Position numbers and translations under genes: made by a program | Assembly (NCBI GenBank): GCA_040772905.1 | Contig: JAXGXJ010000006.1 | Span: 186,001 to 250,000, forward strand | Source: JAXGXJ01 sp040772905 | GTDB lineage: Bacteria > Actinomycetota > Thermoleophilia > RBG-16-64-13 | Direction: 5' to 3' | DNA: 64,000 nt | Notes under the pieces: model-generated | The model's input: the letters and a program-made list of their open reading frames with translations, nothing else | What the model was told of the DNA's origin: nothing | The model's database searches: none | Shown here: positions 27,443 through 36,087 of the stretch, in pieces | Position numbering within the stretch: the stretch's first letter is position 1 | How the letters are laid out: each line of letters starts with the position of its first letter

Positions 27443-28448
27443 GCGTCCGCACCTCTTCGGCGATGGCCTTGCCCATGTCGGCGGTGCCTGAGGTGCCACC
27501 CAGGTCGTAGGTGACCCTCTCTCCGCGCCCGATAACGGCGCGAACGCCCGCAAAGAGGGCGTTCGCGGCCTCCGCCTCGCCCAGGTGGGCCAGCATGAGC
27601 ACCGCGGAGAGGATGAGCGCCGTGGGGTCGGCCTTGTCGAGCCCGGCGTGCTTGGGCGCCGAACCGTGCACCGGCTCGAACACCGCGATGCCCTCACCGA
27701 TGTTGGCACCCGGAGCCACGCCCAGCCCCCCCACCAAGCCAGCGCACAGGTCACTCAGGATGTCGCCGTAGAGGTTCGGGCACAGCAGCACGTCATACAG
27801 CTCAGGCTTCTGCACCAACTGCATGCACATGTTGTCGACGATGCGATCTTCGAACTCGATATCGGGATATTCCGCGGCCACCCCGCGAGCCACGTCCAAG
27901 AACAGACCGTCGGAGAGCTTCATGATGTTGGCCTTGTGCACTGCGGTGACCTTGTGCCGCTTCTCGCGCCGGGCGTATTCGAACGCGAAGCGCGCAATGC
28001 GCTCCGAACCTCGCCGAGTGATGATCTTGATGGATTCGGCCGCATCACAGCCCACCATGTGTTCCACGCCGGCGTAGAGGTCCTCGGTGTTCTCCCGCAC
28101 TACCACCAGGTCCACGTCCTCGTAGCGGCTGCGCACCCCGGGGATGCTCACTGCCGGACGGAGGTTGGCATAGAGGTCGAGCTCCTTGCGCAGAGCCACG
28201 TTGACGCTGCGAAAGCCGGAGCCCACCGGCGTGGTGACCGGCCCCTTGATGGCCACCTTGGTCTCGCGGATGGAATCCACCACTTGCTGAGGAAGCGGGG
28301 TGCCGTACTTCTCCATGACGTCGGCCCCCGCCTCGACGTCCACCCATTCGACGGCGACGCCGGTGGCTGCCACTGCGACCTTCGTAGCCGCCATGATCTC
28401 CGGGCCGATGCCGTCCCCCGGTATGCAGGTCACCTTGTGAGCAGTCAT
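27432..28448 (-). CDS. NAD-type isocitrate dehydrogenase (isocitrate/isopropylmalate dehydrogenase family)
   Basis: 338 residues of the beta-decarboxylating dehydrogenase family. The substrate loop RSVNVALRKELDLYANLRP has the Ser and Asn typical of isocitrate rather than isopropylmalate enzymes. RENTEDLYAGVEHM and EPVHGSAPKHAG are also present. It would make 2-oxoglutarate from isocitrate. ATG 28448 overlaps the stop of the GNAT gene (28445-28448), so the two are coupled. Homoisocitrate dehydrogenase is an alternative. It converges with the AOR gene with an 11-base overlap. Confidence 0.85.
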   Translation of the reverse strand: MTAHKVTCIPGDGIGPEIMAATKVAVAATGVAVEWVDVEAGADVMEKYGTPLPQQVVDSIRETKVAIKGPVTTPVGSGFRSVNVALRKELDLYANLRPAVSIPGVRSRYEDVDLVVVRENTEDLYAGVEHMVGCDAAESIKIITRRGSERIARFAFEYARREKRHKVTAVHKANIMKLSDGLFLDVARGVAAEYPDIEFEDRIVDNMCMQLVQKPELYDVLLCPNLYGDILSDLCAGLVGGLGVAPGANIGEGIAVFEPVHGSAPKHAGLDKADPTALILSAVLMLAHLGEAEAANALFAGVRAVIGRGERVTYDLGGTSGTADMGKAIAEEVRTLRG

Positions 28449-28888
28449 TCCTCGCCTCCACTCCGCACAGTCTTCTGCGTCCCCAGATAGGCGTCCGCCG
28501 GCGCCTCCACGATACCCATGGCCTCTCCCACATGCTCCAGCCCGGGCGACCAGGAAGACCCCAGAGGATAGATCTCCGAGAAGACGGACACTTCCTCCAG
28601 GCGTCCAGCGTGCACGGAGAGAAGACTCACGATCTGCCCCCTCAGGGCCCCTTCCCGGTAACGGGCGTCCACCACCACGTCGAACACGACGCGCCGCACG
28701 GCGTCGAGGCGACAGGAGCGTCCAAAACCGATGAGCTCGCCGTCCAAGCGGCACACGACCCAATCCTCGGAGGCTGCCAAAGCCCACTCCAGTTTCGCCT
28801 CGGCGGAAGGGTCCGCCCACCCGCAGCGCGCGAAGAACTGGGCCAATACAGCTACATCCACAGGCCTGTTGAACTCGATCTCCACCAT
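28445..28888 (-). CDS. GNAT-like acetyltransferase
   Basis: 147 residues with a GNAT-like core: a strand-rich middle (WVVCRLDGELIGFGRSCR), then FDVVVDARYREGALRGQIVSLL, which resembles the acetyl-CoA pyrophosphate-binding motif although the usual Q/RxxGxG/A is degenerate (YREGALRGQI). The substrate is unknown. It is translationally coupled to the downstream isocitrate dehydrogenase by an ATGA overlap, so it may modify that enzyme; that is only a guess from context. Confidence 0.65.
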   Translation of the reverse strand: MVEIEFNRPVDVAVLAQFFARCGWADPSAEAKLEWALAASEDWVVCRLDGELIGFGRSCRLDAVRRVVFDVVVDARYREGALRGQIVSLLSVHAGRLEEVSVFSEIYPLGSSWSPGLEHVGEAMGIVEAPADAYLGTQKTVRSGGEE

Positions 28889-28922
28889 GGGCGGGGATGC
28901 TATCAGATGGAAGCTCGCGCCG

Positions 28923-30230
28923 CTATCGCGCCAGATCGGCCCGGTCGAGCGGAGCGATACCCTCGTCCGGGTTGTAGAGGAGAGGCCGCAGTTCCTCCCA
29001 CACCGCCGTCATGCGCGCCTCGTCGGCTGAACTGAGGGGCAGGTCGCTCTCCGGCGTCACCCCGGGCAACACCGGCACCACGCGGTACGTGGTGCGACCT
29101 GTGATGGTCGAGCGCTGCACGTACACGGGCATGTAGCTGACTCCGGTCACATAGGTACGCAGCCCCCTCCGCTCCATGTGGACGTAGGCCACCAGGCCGC
29201 TGTCGGAATAGCGCCAACGTTGAGCCGACACGAAGTTGCCCAGCGAGTACACCACGTACTTGTCGGTGACCTTCCTCTCACTGTACTGCAGCACATGCTC
29301 GATAGGCTGCACCACGTGGGGGTGCGACCCGATGATCACGTCCACACCGCGTGCCAGCAATTCCTGCGATATCTCCCTCTGCGCAGTGCTGGGCTCGCGC
29401 TCGTACTCGTTGCCGAAGTGGAGCAGGGCTATGACCACTTCCGCCCCCCAGAGGCGGCATCGGGCCGCTTCCTGCACCACCGCCTCTACGTCCAACCTGT
29501 TCACTGCGTACTGCTTGTCCTTCGGGGCGACCAGTCCGTTCAGAGTGGCCGTGTAATTGACGAAGCCCACGTTGATGCCTTCGATGTTCGCCACGAACGG
29601 CTGCGCCTGTTCCGCGCTCGAGCGGTATGTCCCCACGTGGTCGAGCGCGGCACGGTCGAGGTTGTCGAGCGTCGTGACGATCCCCTCGTAGCCCATGTCG
29701 AGCGAGTGGTTGTTCGCGGTGGCGATCAGGTCGAAACCTACGGCACGAAGCGAGTAGCCCAACTGCTCGGGGCTGTTGAAGCGGGGGTAGCCGCTGTAGC
29801 CTTTGTCGGCTCCGGCCAAGCGGGTCTCCAGGTTAGCGACTGCGTAGTCGGCGCCCTTCAGATATGGCGCCACCGGGGCGAAGACGGGCCGGAAGTCGTA
29901 GGTGCCGTCCTTGGCGTTGCGGGCCGAGTTGACTATGGGCATGTGAGTGAGCACGTCGCCCACGGCGGCCACGGTGATGCGCAGAGGCTCAGTTGTGGTC
30001 GTGGTGGAGGGCTGCGGTTCTTCGGGCTCGACAGCCGTCGTGGTGGTGGTGGAGTCAAGGGCCGAGCCGCTGGTGGGAACCACCACTGTGGGCGGTACGG
30101 TGACGGTCGCAGCCGCACGATCCACCAGGCTTGTGGGGGTCTCGGTCGACCAGAGCATCAGCGGGGCGCACAGGGCCAGTACGGCCAAAAGCGCCACGAC
30201 GGCCTTCAACGTGTTACGCACGGGCCACAC
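28923..30230 (-). CDS. CapA-like metallophosphatase-fold protein (poly-gamma-glutamate synthesis type)
   Basis: The 435-residue protein starts with a membrane anchor (VVALLAVLALCAPLMLW), then a Thr-rich low-complexity linker, then the CapA domain: AVGDVLTHMP, VANLETRLAG, TANNHSLDMGYEG, ALLHFGNEYEREPS and IIGSHPHVVQ. These are the metal-binding blocks of the calcineurin-like CapA family. It probably acts outside the membrane on a wall or capsule polymer. No capBC genes are present. GTG 30230 has an AAGGA site; GTG 30221 is also possible. Confidence 0.85.
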   Translation of the reverse strand: MWPVRNTLKAVVALLAVLALCAPLMLWSTETPTSLVDRAAATVTVPPTVVVPTSGSALDSTTTTTAVEPEEPQPSTTTTTEPLRITVAAVGDVLTHMPIVNSARNAKDGTYDFRPVFAPVAPYLKGADYAVANLETRLAGADKGYSGYPRFNSPEQLGYSLRAVGFDLIATANNHSLDMGYEGIVTTLDNLDRAALDHVGTYRSSAEQAQPFVANIEGINVGFVNYTATLNGLVAPKDKQYAVNRLDVEAVVQEAARCRLWGAEVVIALLHFGNEYEREPSTAQREISQELLARGVDVIIGSHPHVVQPIEHVLQYSERKVTDKYVVYSLGNFVSAQRWRYSDSGLVAYVHMERRGLRTYVTGVSYMPVYVQRSTITGRTTYRVVPVLPGVTPESDLPLSSADEARMTAVWEELRPLLYNPDEGIAPLDRADLAR

Positions 30231-30487
30231 CTCGTTCCTTCAGGCGATGATCTCAGAGCCTCGGACCACCGCTCGCCGTCAATTGTAGCCTGCCCGCCCA
30301 GTACAGGCCACGCAGGGGTCGTACACACGGGGCATCCGGAGCGCGGGAGCATCCCACGTCAGGGCGCAGGGTCGGGAGGGGTGCCCGTGAGGGCCGGGGT
30401 GGAGTAGAATGTCACGCGTATGCCACGGCGTCTCTGCAAATCGGGCAGAGCGCATATTCATCTTTGTTGAGAGGACGTGTTGGATCG
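30231..30487. other. Intergenic region between CapA-like gene and acyl-CoA synthetase gene
   Basis: About 257 bases between divergent genes. A TAGAAT at 30405-30410 could be a -10 box for the synthetase, without a clear -35 partner. A weak 6-bp hairpin (ctctgc/gcagag, 30432-30450) lies in the leader. I see no RNA gene or riboswitch. Confidence 0.35.
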
Positions 30488-32590
30488 ATGCTTGAGTCTC
30501 TGCTGTATCCCAGTTCGATCGCGGTGATGGGAGCCTCGATGACGGCGGGGAAGGTGGGCAACGCCGTCACCGTGAACTTGATCAAGGGGGGATTCGAGGG
30601 GGAGATCGTGCCGATCAACCCTTCCGGCGGTGAGCTCATGGGGCAGAAGTTCTACACCAGCCTGGAGGAGTACGGCAAAGACATCGAGATGAGTGTCATC
30701 GCCGTCCCCACCAAGGCGGTCAAGGACGCCGTGCTCAGTTCGCTGCGAGCGGGAGCCAAGGCGGTCGTGGTCATCACGGCCGGCTTCAAGGAGGTCGACG
30801 AAGAGGGCGCGGCTCTGGAGAGAGAGATCGCGGAGATGTGTCGCTCGCGCGGCGCCCGTCTGATGGGTCCCAACTGCTTGGGTCTCATGAACACGCACCA
30901 CAAGATGGACGCCACGTTCGCCAACTACATGCCCAAACCCGGTGGCATCTCGGTCCTGTCGCAGTCCGGTGCCCTCTGCACCGCCATCTTGGATTGGGCG
31001 CAGGCCCGCAAGATGGGCTTGGCCAGCCTCATCAGCATCGGCAACAAGGCCGACATCGACGAGACCGACCTGTTGGCGGCCTTCGCAGACGACCCGCAGA
31101 CCAAGGTCATCGTGGGCTATCTGGAGAGCATCCTCTCGGGAGACGAGTTCGTACGGGTGGCTGAATCGGTGGCTCAGGTCAAGCCTGTGGTCATCCTCAA
31201 GGCGGGCACTACCTCGGCCGGCTCCAAGGCCGCCTCGTCACACACCGGAGCCCTGGCCGGAGCCGACATCGCCTACGGCGCCGCCTTCAAGCGCGCCGGC
31301 GTCATCCGCGCCGAGACCTTCGAAGCCCTGTTCGACTACGCCACCGCGCTGGCCATGCAGCCCCTTCCCAAGGGTGACCGCGTGGCCATCATCACCAATG
31401 CCGGCGGCCCCGGCATCATGGCCGCCGACGCCGTGGAGCACGCAGGCCTGAGGGTGGCCTCTCTCCATCCTGAGACGGCGGACGCCCTGCGCGAGAAGCT
31501 GCCGGCGGCAGCCAGCGTGGGCAACCCCATCGACGTGCTTGGGGACGCGGGGCCCGAACGGTACGCTCAGGCGGTGGATGCTGCGCAAAGCGACCCCACG
31601 GTCGACGCCATCATCATCATCCTCACCCCACAGGCCATGACACAGCCCCTCGAGACTGCACGGGCCATCGCAGCCCGAGCCAACGGCGAGAAGCCGGTGT
31701 TGGCGGCCTTCATGGGCGGCGCCGACGTCACACCGGGCCGCGACGAACTGGTGGCGGCCAACCTGCCCGATTACCCCTCCCCCGAGCGAGCCGCGGCCGC
31801 ACTCAAGGCCATGGTCGACTATGCAGCCTGGCGACGCCGCCCACCGCGCGTGGTGGCCCGCTTCCCCGTGAACAAACGCCGGGTGGAGCGCATCATCACC
31901 CGGCAGCTCCGCACGGGCCGTCAGTACATGGGCGAGGCCAGGGCCAAAGAGATCCTGCGCGCCTACGATTTCACCGTGCCCGAGGGTCGGCTGGTCACGT
32001 CCGTGGAAGAGGCCATGGATATAGCGCCCCGCATCGGCTATCCGTTGGCCATGAAGATCGTCTCCCCTCAGATCATCCACAAGTCGGACGTGGGTGGCGT
32101 CAAGCTCAACCTCAACAGCCCACAGGACGTGGCCGACGCCTTCGAGCTGATGATGTTGCGCATCACGCGCAGCATGCCCGATGCCGTCCTGGAGGGCGTG
32201 TATTTGGAACACATGGTGCCCAAGGGCCGAGAGGTCATCCTGGGCATGACACGCGACCCGCAGTTCGGCCCCATGCTCATGTTCGGCCTGGGCGGCATCT
32301 TCGTGGAAGTGATGAAAGACGTCACCTTCCACTTGGCCCCCATCACTCAGGACGAGGCCATGCAGATGCTCATGGGCACACGGTCCTACACCTTGCTCAC
32401 GGGTGTCCGTGGGCAGGAGGGCGTCAACCTCTCCGCCATCGGCGAGGCACTGCAGCGCATCAGCCAGCTGGTTACCGACTTCCCGCAGATAGACGAACTC
32501 GACATCAACCCCTTCATCGTGGGTGCACCGGGGCAGGATTCCGTCGCTGCCGATGCACGAATCCAGTTGAGGGCAGGGGGTGCACGATGA
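30488..32590 (+). CDS. ADP-forming acyl-CoA (acetyl-CoA) synthetase, fused alpha-beta
   Basis: 700 residues. A CoA-binding Rossmann domain (SSIAVMGASMTAGKVGNAV) is followed by succinyl-CoA-ligase-like domains with the phosphohistidine block KAASSHTGALAG. A C-terminal ATP-grasp domain has MKIVSPQIIHKSDVGGVKLNL and ELDINPFIVG. These enzymes interconvert acetyl-CoA + ADP + Pi and acetate + ATP, giving ATP without phosphotransacetylase/acetate kinase. ATG 30488 is chosen by homology; the upstream ribosome-binding site is imperfect. Its stop overlaps the next gene's start (ATGA), coupling it to the CoA-transferase/GNAT fusion. Confidence 0.92.
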   Translation: MLESLLYPSSIAVMGASMTAGKVGNAVTVNLIKGGFEGEIVPINPSGGELMGQKFYTSLEEYGKDIEMSVIAVPTKAVKDAVLSSLRAGAKAVVVITAGFKEVDEEGAALEREIAEMCRSRGARLMGPNCLGLMNTHHKMDATFANYMPKPGGISVLSQSGALCTAILDWAQARKMGLASLISIGNKADIDETDLLAAFADDPQTKVIVGYLESILSGDEFVRVAESVAQVKPVVILKAGTTSAGSKAASSHTGALAGADIAYGAAFKRAGVIRAETFEALFDYATALAMQPLPKGDRVAIITNAGGPGIMAADAVEHAGLRVASLHPETADALREKLPAAASVGNPIDVLGDAGPERYAQAVDAAQSDPTVDAIIIILTPQAMTQPLETARAIAARANGEKPVLAAFMGGADVTPGRDELVAANLPDYPSPERAAAALKAMVDYAAWRRRPPRVVARFPVNKRRVERIITRQLRTGRQYMGEARAKEILRAYDFTVPEGRLVTSVEEAMDIAPRIGYPLAMKIVSPQIIHKSDVGGVKLNLNSPQDVADAFELMMLRITRSMPDAVLEGVYLEHMVPKGREVILGMTRDPQFGPMLMFGLGGIFVEVMKDVTFHLAPITQDEAMQMLMGTRSYTLLTGVRGQEGVNLSAIGEALQRISQLVTDFPQIDELDINPFIVGAPGQDSVAADARIQLRAGGAR

Positions 32591-34506
32591 CCGACAAATC
32601 AGCCGCCCGTTACGACGCCGATTGGCAGCAGAAGTACGCCAGCATGGTCATGACCGCGGAGGAGGCGGTCGCCCACGTACGTCCTGGACAGCGTATCTTC
32701 ATCTCCACAGCCGGCTCGCAGCCTCTACGCCTGGTCAAGGCCTTAGTGGCCCGCCACTCCGAGTTGGCCGACACCCAGATCATCCATTCCATCACCTTGG
32801 GTGAGGCTCCGTACGCGTACAAGGAACTCTCCGACCACTTCTCGGTGAACTCGTTCTTCGTAGGCGCCAACGTGCGCAAGACCATCCAGGCGGGATACGG
32901 CGACTACACGCCCATCAACCTGTCCGACGTGCCCCATCTCTTCTCCAGTGGCCGCATGCCCATCGACGTGGCGCTCATCCAGGTGACGCCTCCCGATGCG
33001 AACGGCCGTTGCAGCCTGGGCATCTCGGTGGACATCGTCAAGAGCGCGGCCGCCAACGCCGGCCTTGTCATCGCGCAGGTAAACCCGCAGATGCCCTGGA
33101 CCATGGGCGACAGCTTCATGAGCGTCTACGACCTCGACATCCTGGTGCCGGTGGACGAACCCCTCACCGAGACCACGCAGATGGGCTACATCATCGACGA
33201 CGTGCTCACCGGCGATCTGGTGGAGAGTTCGCACGACATCAGCCGGGCCATCGGGGAGCACATCGCCTCTCTGGTAGAAGACGGTGCCACCCTGGAGGTG
33301 GGTATCGGCCGGGTGCCCCACGGCGTGGTGGAATTCCTCAAAGAGAAGAAGGACCTGGGCGTGCACACCGAGGTCGTCACCGACGCCATAGTCGATCTGG
33401 TCGAGGCAGGTGTCATCACCGGCAATCAGAAGTCGCTGGACCGAGGAAAGATCGTCACGTCGTTCGCCATGGGCACCAAGCGTCTCTATGACTACGTGGA
33501 CAACAACCCGCTCTTCTCGTTCAACCCCACCGAGTACGTGAACGACCCGTTCATCATCGGGCAGCAGAACAAGATGGTGGCCATCAACACGGCCTTGGAG
33601 GTCGACCTCACCGGCCAGGTGTGCGCCGACTCCCTGGGCACGCAGTTCTACTCCGGCATCGGCGGCCAAGCGGACTTCAACGAGGGCGCGGCACGTTCAG
33701 ATGACGGACGGGCCATCATCGCCCTCCCCTCCACTGCCGAGAGGGGCAAGGTGTCGCGCATCGTCGCCACCATCAAGCCCGGCGGTGGCGTGGTCACCAG
33801 CCGTGGGCGGGTGCACTACGTGGTGACCGAGTACGGCATCGCCTACCTGCACGGCAAGACGGTACAGGAGCGGGCCATGGCCCTCATCTCCATCGCGCAT
33901 CCCGACTTCCGCGAGGAACTGCTGTCCAAGGCCATCGAGTACAAGTACGTCCGTCCGGAGATGGAGGACGTCGAAGGCCGCATCTTCATCGGGCCCAAGG
34001 AGCTCAAGACCACCATGCTCTTGGACGACGGGACGCTCATCAGCTTCCGTCCCATCCACCCCACCGACGAACCGGCCACGCGCGACCTGTTCTACTCACT
34101 CTCGCAGGAGACGGTCTACTACCGTTACATGTCGCATATGAAGCGCATCCCGCGCAAACAGATGCAGAATTTCGTGTATGTGGACCACCGCAACGAGGTG
34201 GCCATAGTGGGGACGGTGCCGGAGGCGTCAGGCGATGAGATCATCGCCATCGGCCGCTACTACCTCGACCAGAAGAGCAACCGGGCCGAGGTAGCCTTCG
34301 TGGTGCGCGATGACTGGCAGAACAAGGGCATCGGGTCGTTCATCCTGAAGCATCTCACCAACATCGCCAAGCGGAACGGCATCGCCGGCTTCACCGCCGA
34401 GGTCATGCGCGACAACAAACCCATGCAGTCAGTCGTCAACCGCAGCGGGTTGAAGGTGCGGAGCAAGCTCACTGACGGGGTGTATCACTTCGAGATGGAC
34501 TTCTGA
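32587..34506 (+). CDS. Acetyl-CoA hydrolase/CoA-transferase fused to a GNAT acetyltransferase domain
   Basis: Residues 1 to about 465 form an acetyl-CoA hydrolase/4-hydroxybutyrate CoA-transferase domain (FISTAGSQPLRLVKALV, GRCSLGISVDIVKSA, GIGGQADFNEGAARSDDG, TEYGIAYLHGKTVQERA). Residues from about 475 to 639 are a GNAT domain (ISFRPIHPTDEPATRDLF, EVAFVVRDDWQNKGIGSFIL with the QxxGxG/A acetyl-CoA motif). The CoA-transferase half would exchange acyl groups on CoA; the GNAT half could acetylate a protein or small molecule. It overlaps the ADP-forming synthetase by four bases. The fusion occurs in other bacteria, but its logic is not known to me. Confidence 0.9.
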   Translation: MTDKSAARYDADWQQKYASMVMTAEEAVAHVRPGQRIFISTAGSQPLRLVKALVARHSELADTQIIHSITLGEAPYAYKELSDHFSVNSFFVGANVRKTIQAGYGDYTPINLSDVPHLFSSGRMPIDVALIQVTPPDANGRCSLGISVDIVKSAAANAGLVIAQVNPQMPWTMGDSFMSVYDLDILVPVDEPLTETTQMGYIIDDVLTGDLVESSHDISRAIGEHIASLVEDGATLEVGIGRVPHGVVEFLKEKKDLGVHTEVVTDAIVDLVEAGVITGNQKSLDRGKIVTSFAMGTKRLYDYVDNNPLFSFNPTEYVNDPFIIGQQNKMVAINTALEVDLTGQVCADSLGTQFYSGIGGQADFNEGAARSDDGRAIIALPSTAERGKVSRIVATIKPGGGVVTSRGRVHYVVTEYGIAYLHGKTVQERAMALISIAHPDFREELLSKAIEYKYVRPEMEDVEGRIFIGPKELKTTMLLDDGTLISFRPIHPTDEPATRDLFYSLSQETVYYRYMSHMKRIPRKQMQNFVYVDHRNEVAIVGTVPEASGDEIIAIGRYYLDQKSNRAEVAFVVRDDWQNKGIGSFILKHLTNIAKRNGIAGFTAEVMRDNKPMQSVVNRSGLKVRSKLTDGVYHFEMDF

Positions 34507-34519
34507 GTCATTCCAAGGT

Positions 34520-34578
34520 GGTGAAGGTGCCTCGTTCCGGCTGCGCTGGTGCGACTCCTCCCTCGAGGCGCCTTCACC
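34520..34578. terminator. Hairpin between convergent operons
   Basis: A 15-bp stem with one G-U pair (ggtgaaggtgcctcg 34520-34534 with cgaggcgccttcacc 34564-34578) around a 29-base loop, directly after the CoA-transferase stop. It probably terminates that operon and perhaps the opposing cob-nitrilase operon. The rest of the gap up to 34694 shows nothing else. Confidence 0.5.
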
Positions 34579-34693
34579 CCCTTCGAGCTGCTCAGAGATG
34601 AGGCTCGCTCCAGCTGCGTCTGGCGGTACTTCCGAGGGATGCGGGTCGACCGGGAGAGGCCATCATTCTTGGGTCGGGCCGGTCGGCCTTCTC

Positions 34694-35512
34694 TCAGCCG
34701 AAGACGTCCGGGCGGCGGTGCTTCAGCACCGGCATCCGACCACGGACATCTTGCAGGTGATCCAGATCGATCTCCGCTGTCACCACACCTACGCCTTCAC
34801 TGCACTGCGCGACGACCACCCCCCACGGGTCCACCACCAGGCTGTGGCCGAAGCAGGGAGCCTTCCCCGGCGCTGAGGGGCCCCACTGGCCGCAGGCAAC
34901 CACGTAGCAGCCGTTCTCGATGGCTCGAGCGCGGAGTAGCGGCTCCCAGTGACTGATGCCCGTGGGTACTGTGAAGGCCGCCGGCACCACCAGCACCTGG
35001 GCGCCGTTGAGAGCGAGAGCACGGTACAACTCGGGGAAGCGCAGGTCGTAGCAGATGGAGAGGCCCAGGATCACGCCTTCAACCTCGACGGTGACCACGC
35101 GGTCGCCGGGAGAGACCACGCTCGACTCGCGATAGCTGACACCTCCGGGCAGATCGACATCGAAGAGATGGATCTTGCTGTAGCGGGCCGTCTCTTTGCC
35201 CTCGCGGTCGAAGACCACGCTGGTGTTGAGGCGCTCGGTGCCGGTCTCGTCCTGGCGACACTCGATCAGACTGCCCAGATGGAGGTTGATGCCATGCCGT
35301 CGGGCCTGCCCGGCCGCCCACTTGCTTGCGGGGCCGGGGATCGGCTCGGCTTCCGCCCGGTTGGCCTCATCGGTCCAGCGGTAGTTGAACATCTCGGGAA
35401 GCAGCACCAGATCGCAACCGCGAGCCGCAAGAGCGGCCACCGCCCTCTCCGCCGCAGCCAGGTTGACGGTCTTGTCGTTCTGGGAGTTGAGTTGGGCAAG
35501 ACCGATCTTCAC
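34694..35512 (-). CDS. Carbon-nitrogen hydrolase (nitrilase superfamily, omega-amidase/Nit-like)
   Basis: 272 residues with the Glu-Lys-Cys triad visible: Glu in LLPEMFNYRW, Lys in YSKIHLFDVDLPGG, Cys in LSICYDLRFPELYR. The pattern matches omega-amidase/deaminated-glutathione amidase-type members that repair or hydrolyse small amides. GTG 35512 has a GGAGGAGG site; the upstream frame to 35572 overlaps cobU and is not part of the fold. It is the last gene of the pit-phoU-cob operon. A role in cobamide metabolism is not implied by the family. Confidence 0.85.
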   Translation of the reverse strand: MKIGLAQLNSQNDKTVNLAAAERAVAALAARGCDLVLLPEMFNYRWTDEANRAEAEPIPGPASKWAAGQARRHGINLHLGSLIECRQDETGTERLNTSVVFDREGKETARYSKIHLFDVDLPGGVSYRESSVVSPGDRVVTVEVEGVILGLSICYDLRFPELYRALALNGAQVLVVPAAFTVPTGISHWEPLLRARAIENGCYVVACGQWGPSAPGKAPCFGHSLVVDPWGVVVAQCSEGVGVVTAEIDLDHLQDVRGRMPVLKHRRPDVFG

Positions 35513-35532
35513 CTTCCGCCTCCTCCAGCTGA

Positions 35533-36087
35533 CTACTTGAGCCTCTGGGGCAGACCGGCGACCAAGAACCATACCGTGTCGGCCGCTTCAGCCACCCGCT
35601 GGTTGGCCCGCCCCAGCACGTCGCGATACAACCGCGCAAGGGGGTTCTCCGGCACGATGCCCAGGCCCACTTCGTTGCTCACCACGATCCATATGCATGA
35701 ACTCGCCGCGTGGGCCGACAGCAGAGCGTCGATCTCGACTTCCACTTTAGCCTGAGCTTCCATTTCCGACAGAGCGGCAGGATCGTCGCCCGCCAGAAGA
35801 GCGTTGCTGGCAAGCAGAGTCAGGCAGTCTACCAGCACCACTCTCGCCCCTGCGGCAGCTTGCACAAGCGGCGCGCCCACCAGCGAAGGGGCCTCAAGCG
35901 TGCGCCAGCCCTGCGGGCGGGCGGCTTGATGCTTGGCGATCCGCTCGCCCATCTCGTCGTCGAGGGCTTGAGCCGTGGCCACGAACAGCACGTCCTCACC
36001 ACCTCGTTCGGCGGCCAGGCGTTCGGCATAGGTGCTCTTGCCTCCACGGGCTCCCCCCAGCACGAATATGAACTCTCTGCTGCTCAA
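35533..36087 (-). CDS. cobU: Adenosylcobinamide kinase / adenosylcobinamide-phosphate guanylyltransferase
   Basis: 184 residues. The P-loop GGARGGKST (about 11-19), the guanylylation-site region RIAKHQAARPQGW and the conserved SNEVGLGIVPENPLARLYRDVLGRANQ are all present. It phosphorylates adenosylcobinamide and adds GMP, making the substrate for CobS. The start is TTG 36087 with GGAGGA upstream, and it overlaps the cbiR stop (TTGA). It is part of cobT-cobS-cbiR-cobU. Confidence 0.94.
   Translation of the reverse strand: MSSREFIFVLGGARGGKSTYAERLAAERGGEDVLFVATAQALDDEMGERIAKHQAARPQGWRTLEAPSLVGAPLVQAAAGARVVLVDCLTLLASNALLAGDDPAALSEMEAQAKVEVEIDALLSAHAASSCIWIVVSNEVGLGIVPENPLARLYRDVLGRANQRVAEAADTVWFLVAGLPQRLK

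Noticed and set aside
30287..30420. Possible tRNA or cobalamin riboswitch
   Set aside because: No T-loop GTTCRA pattern, acceptor pairing or B12-box could be found here; nor did I find one elsewhere in the window.
30279..30461. 60-codon minus-strand frame in the CapA-synthetase gap
   Set aside because: No ribosome-binding site, no structural pattern, Pro/His/Arg-rich chance composition.
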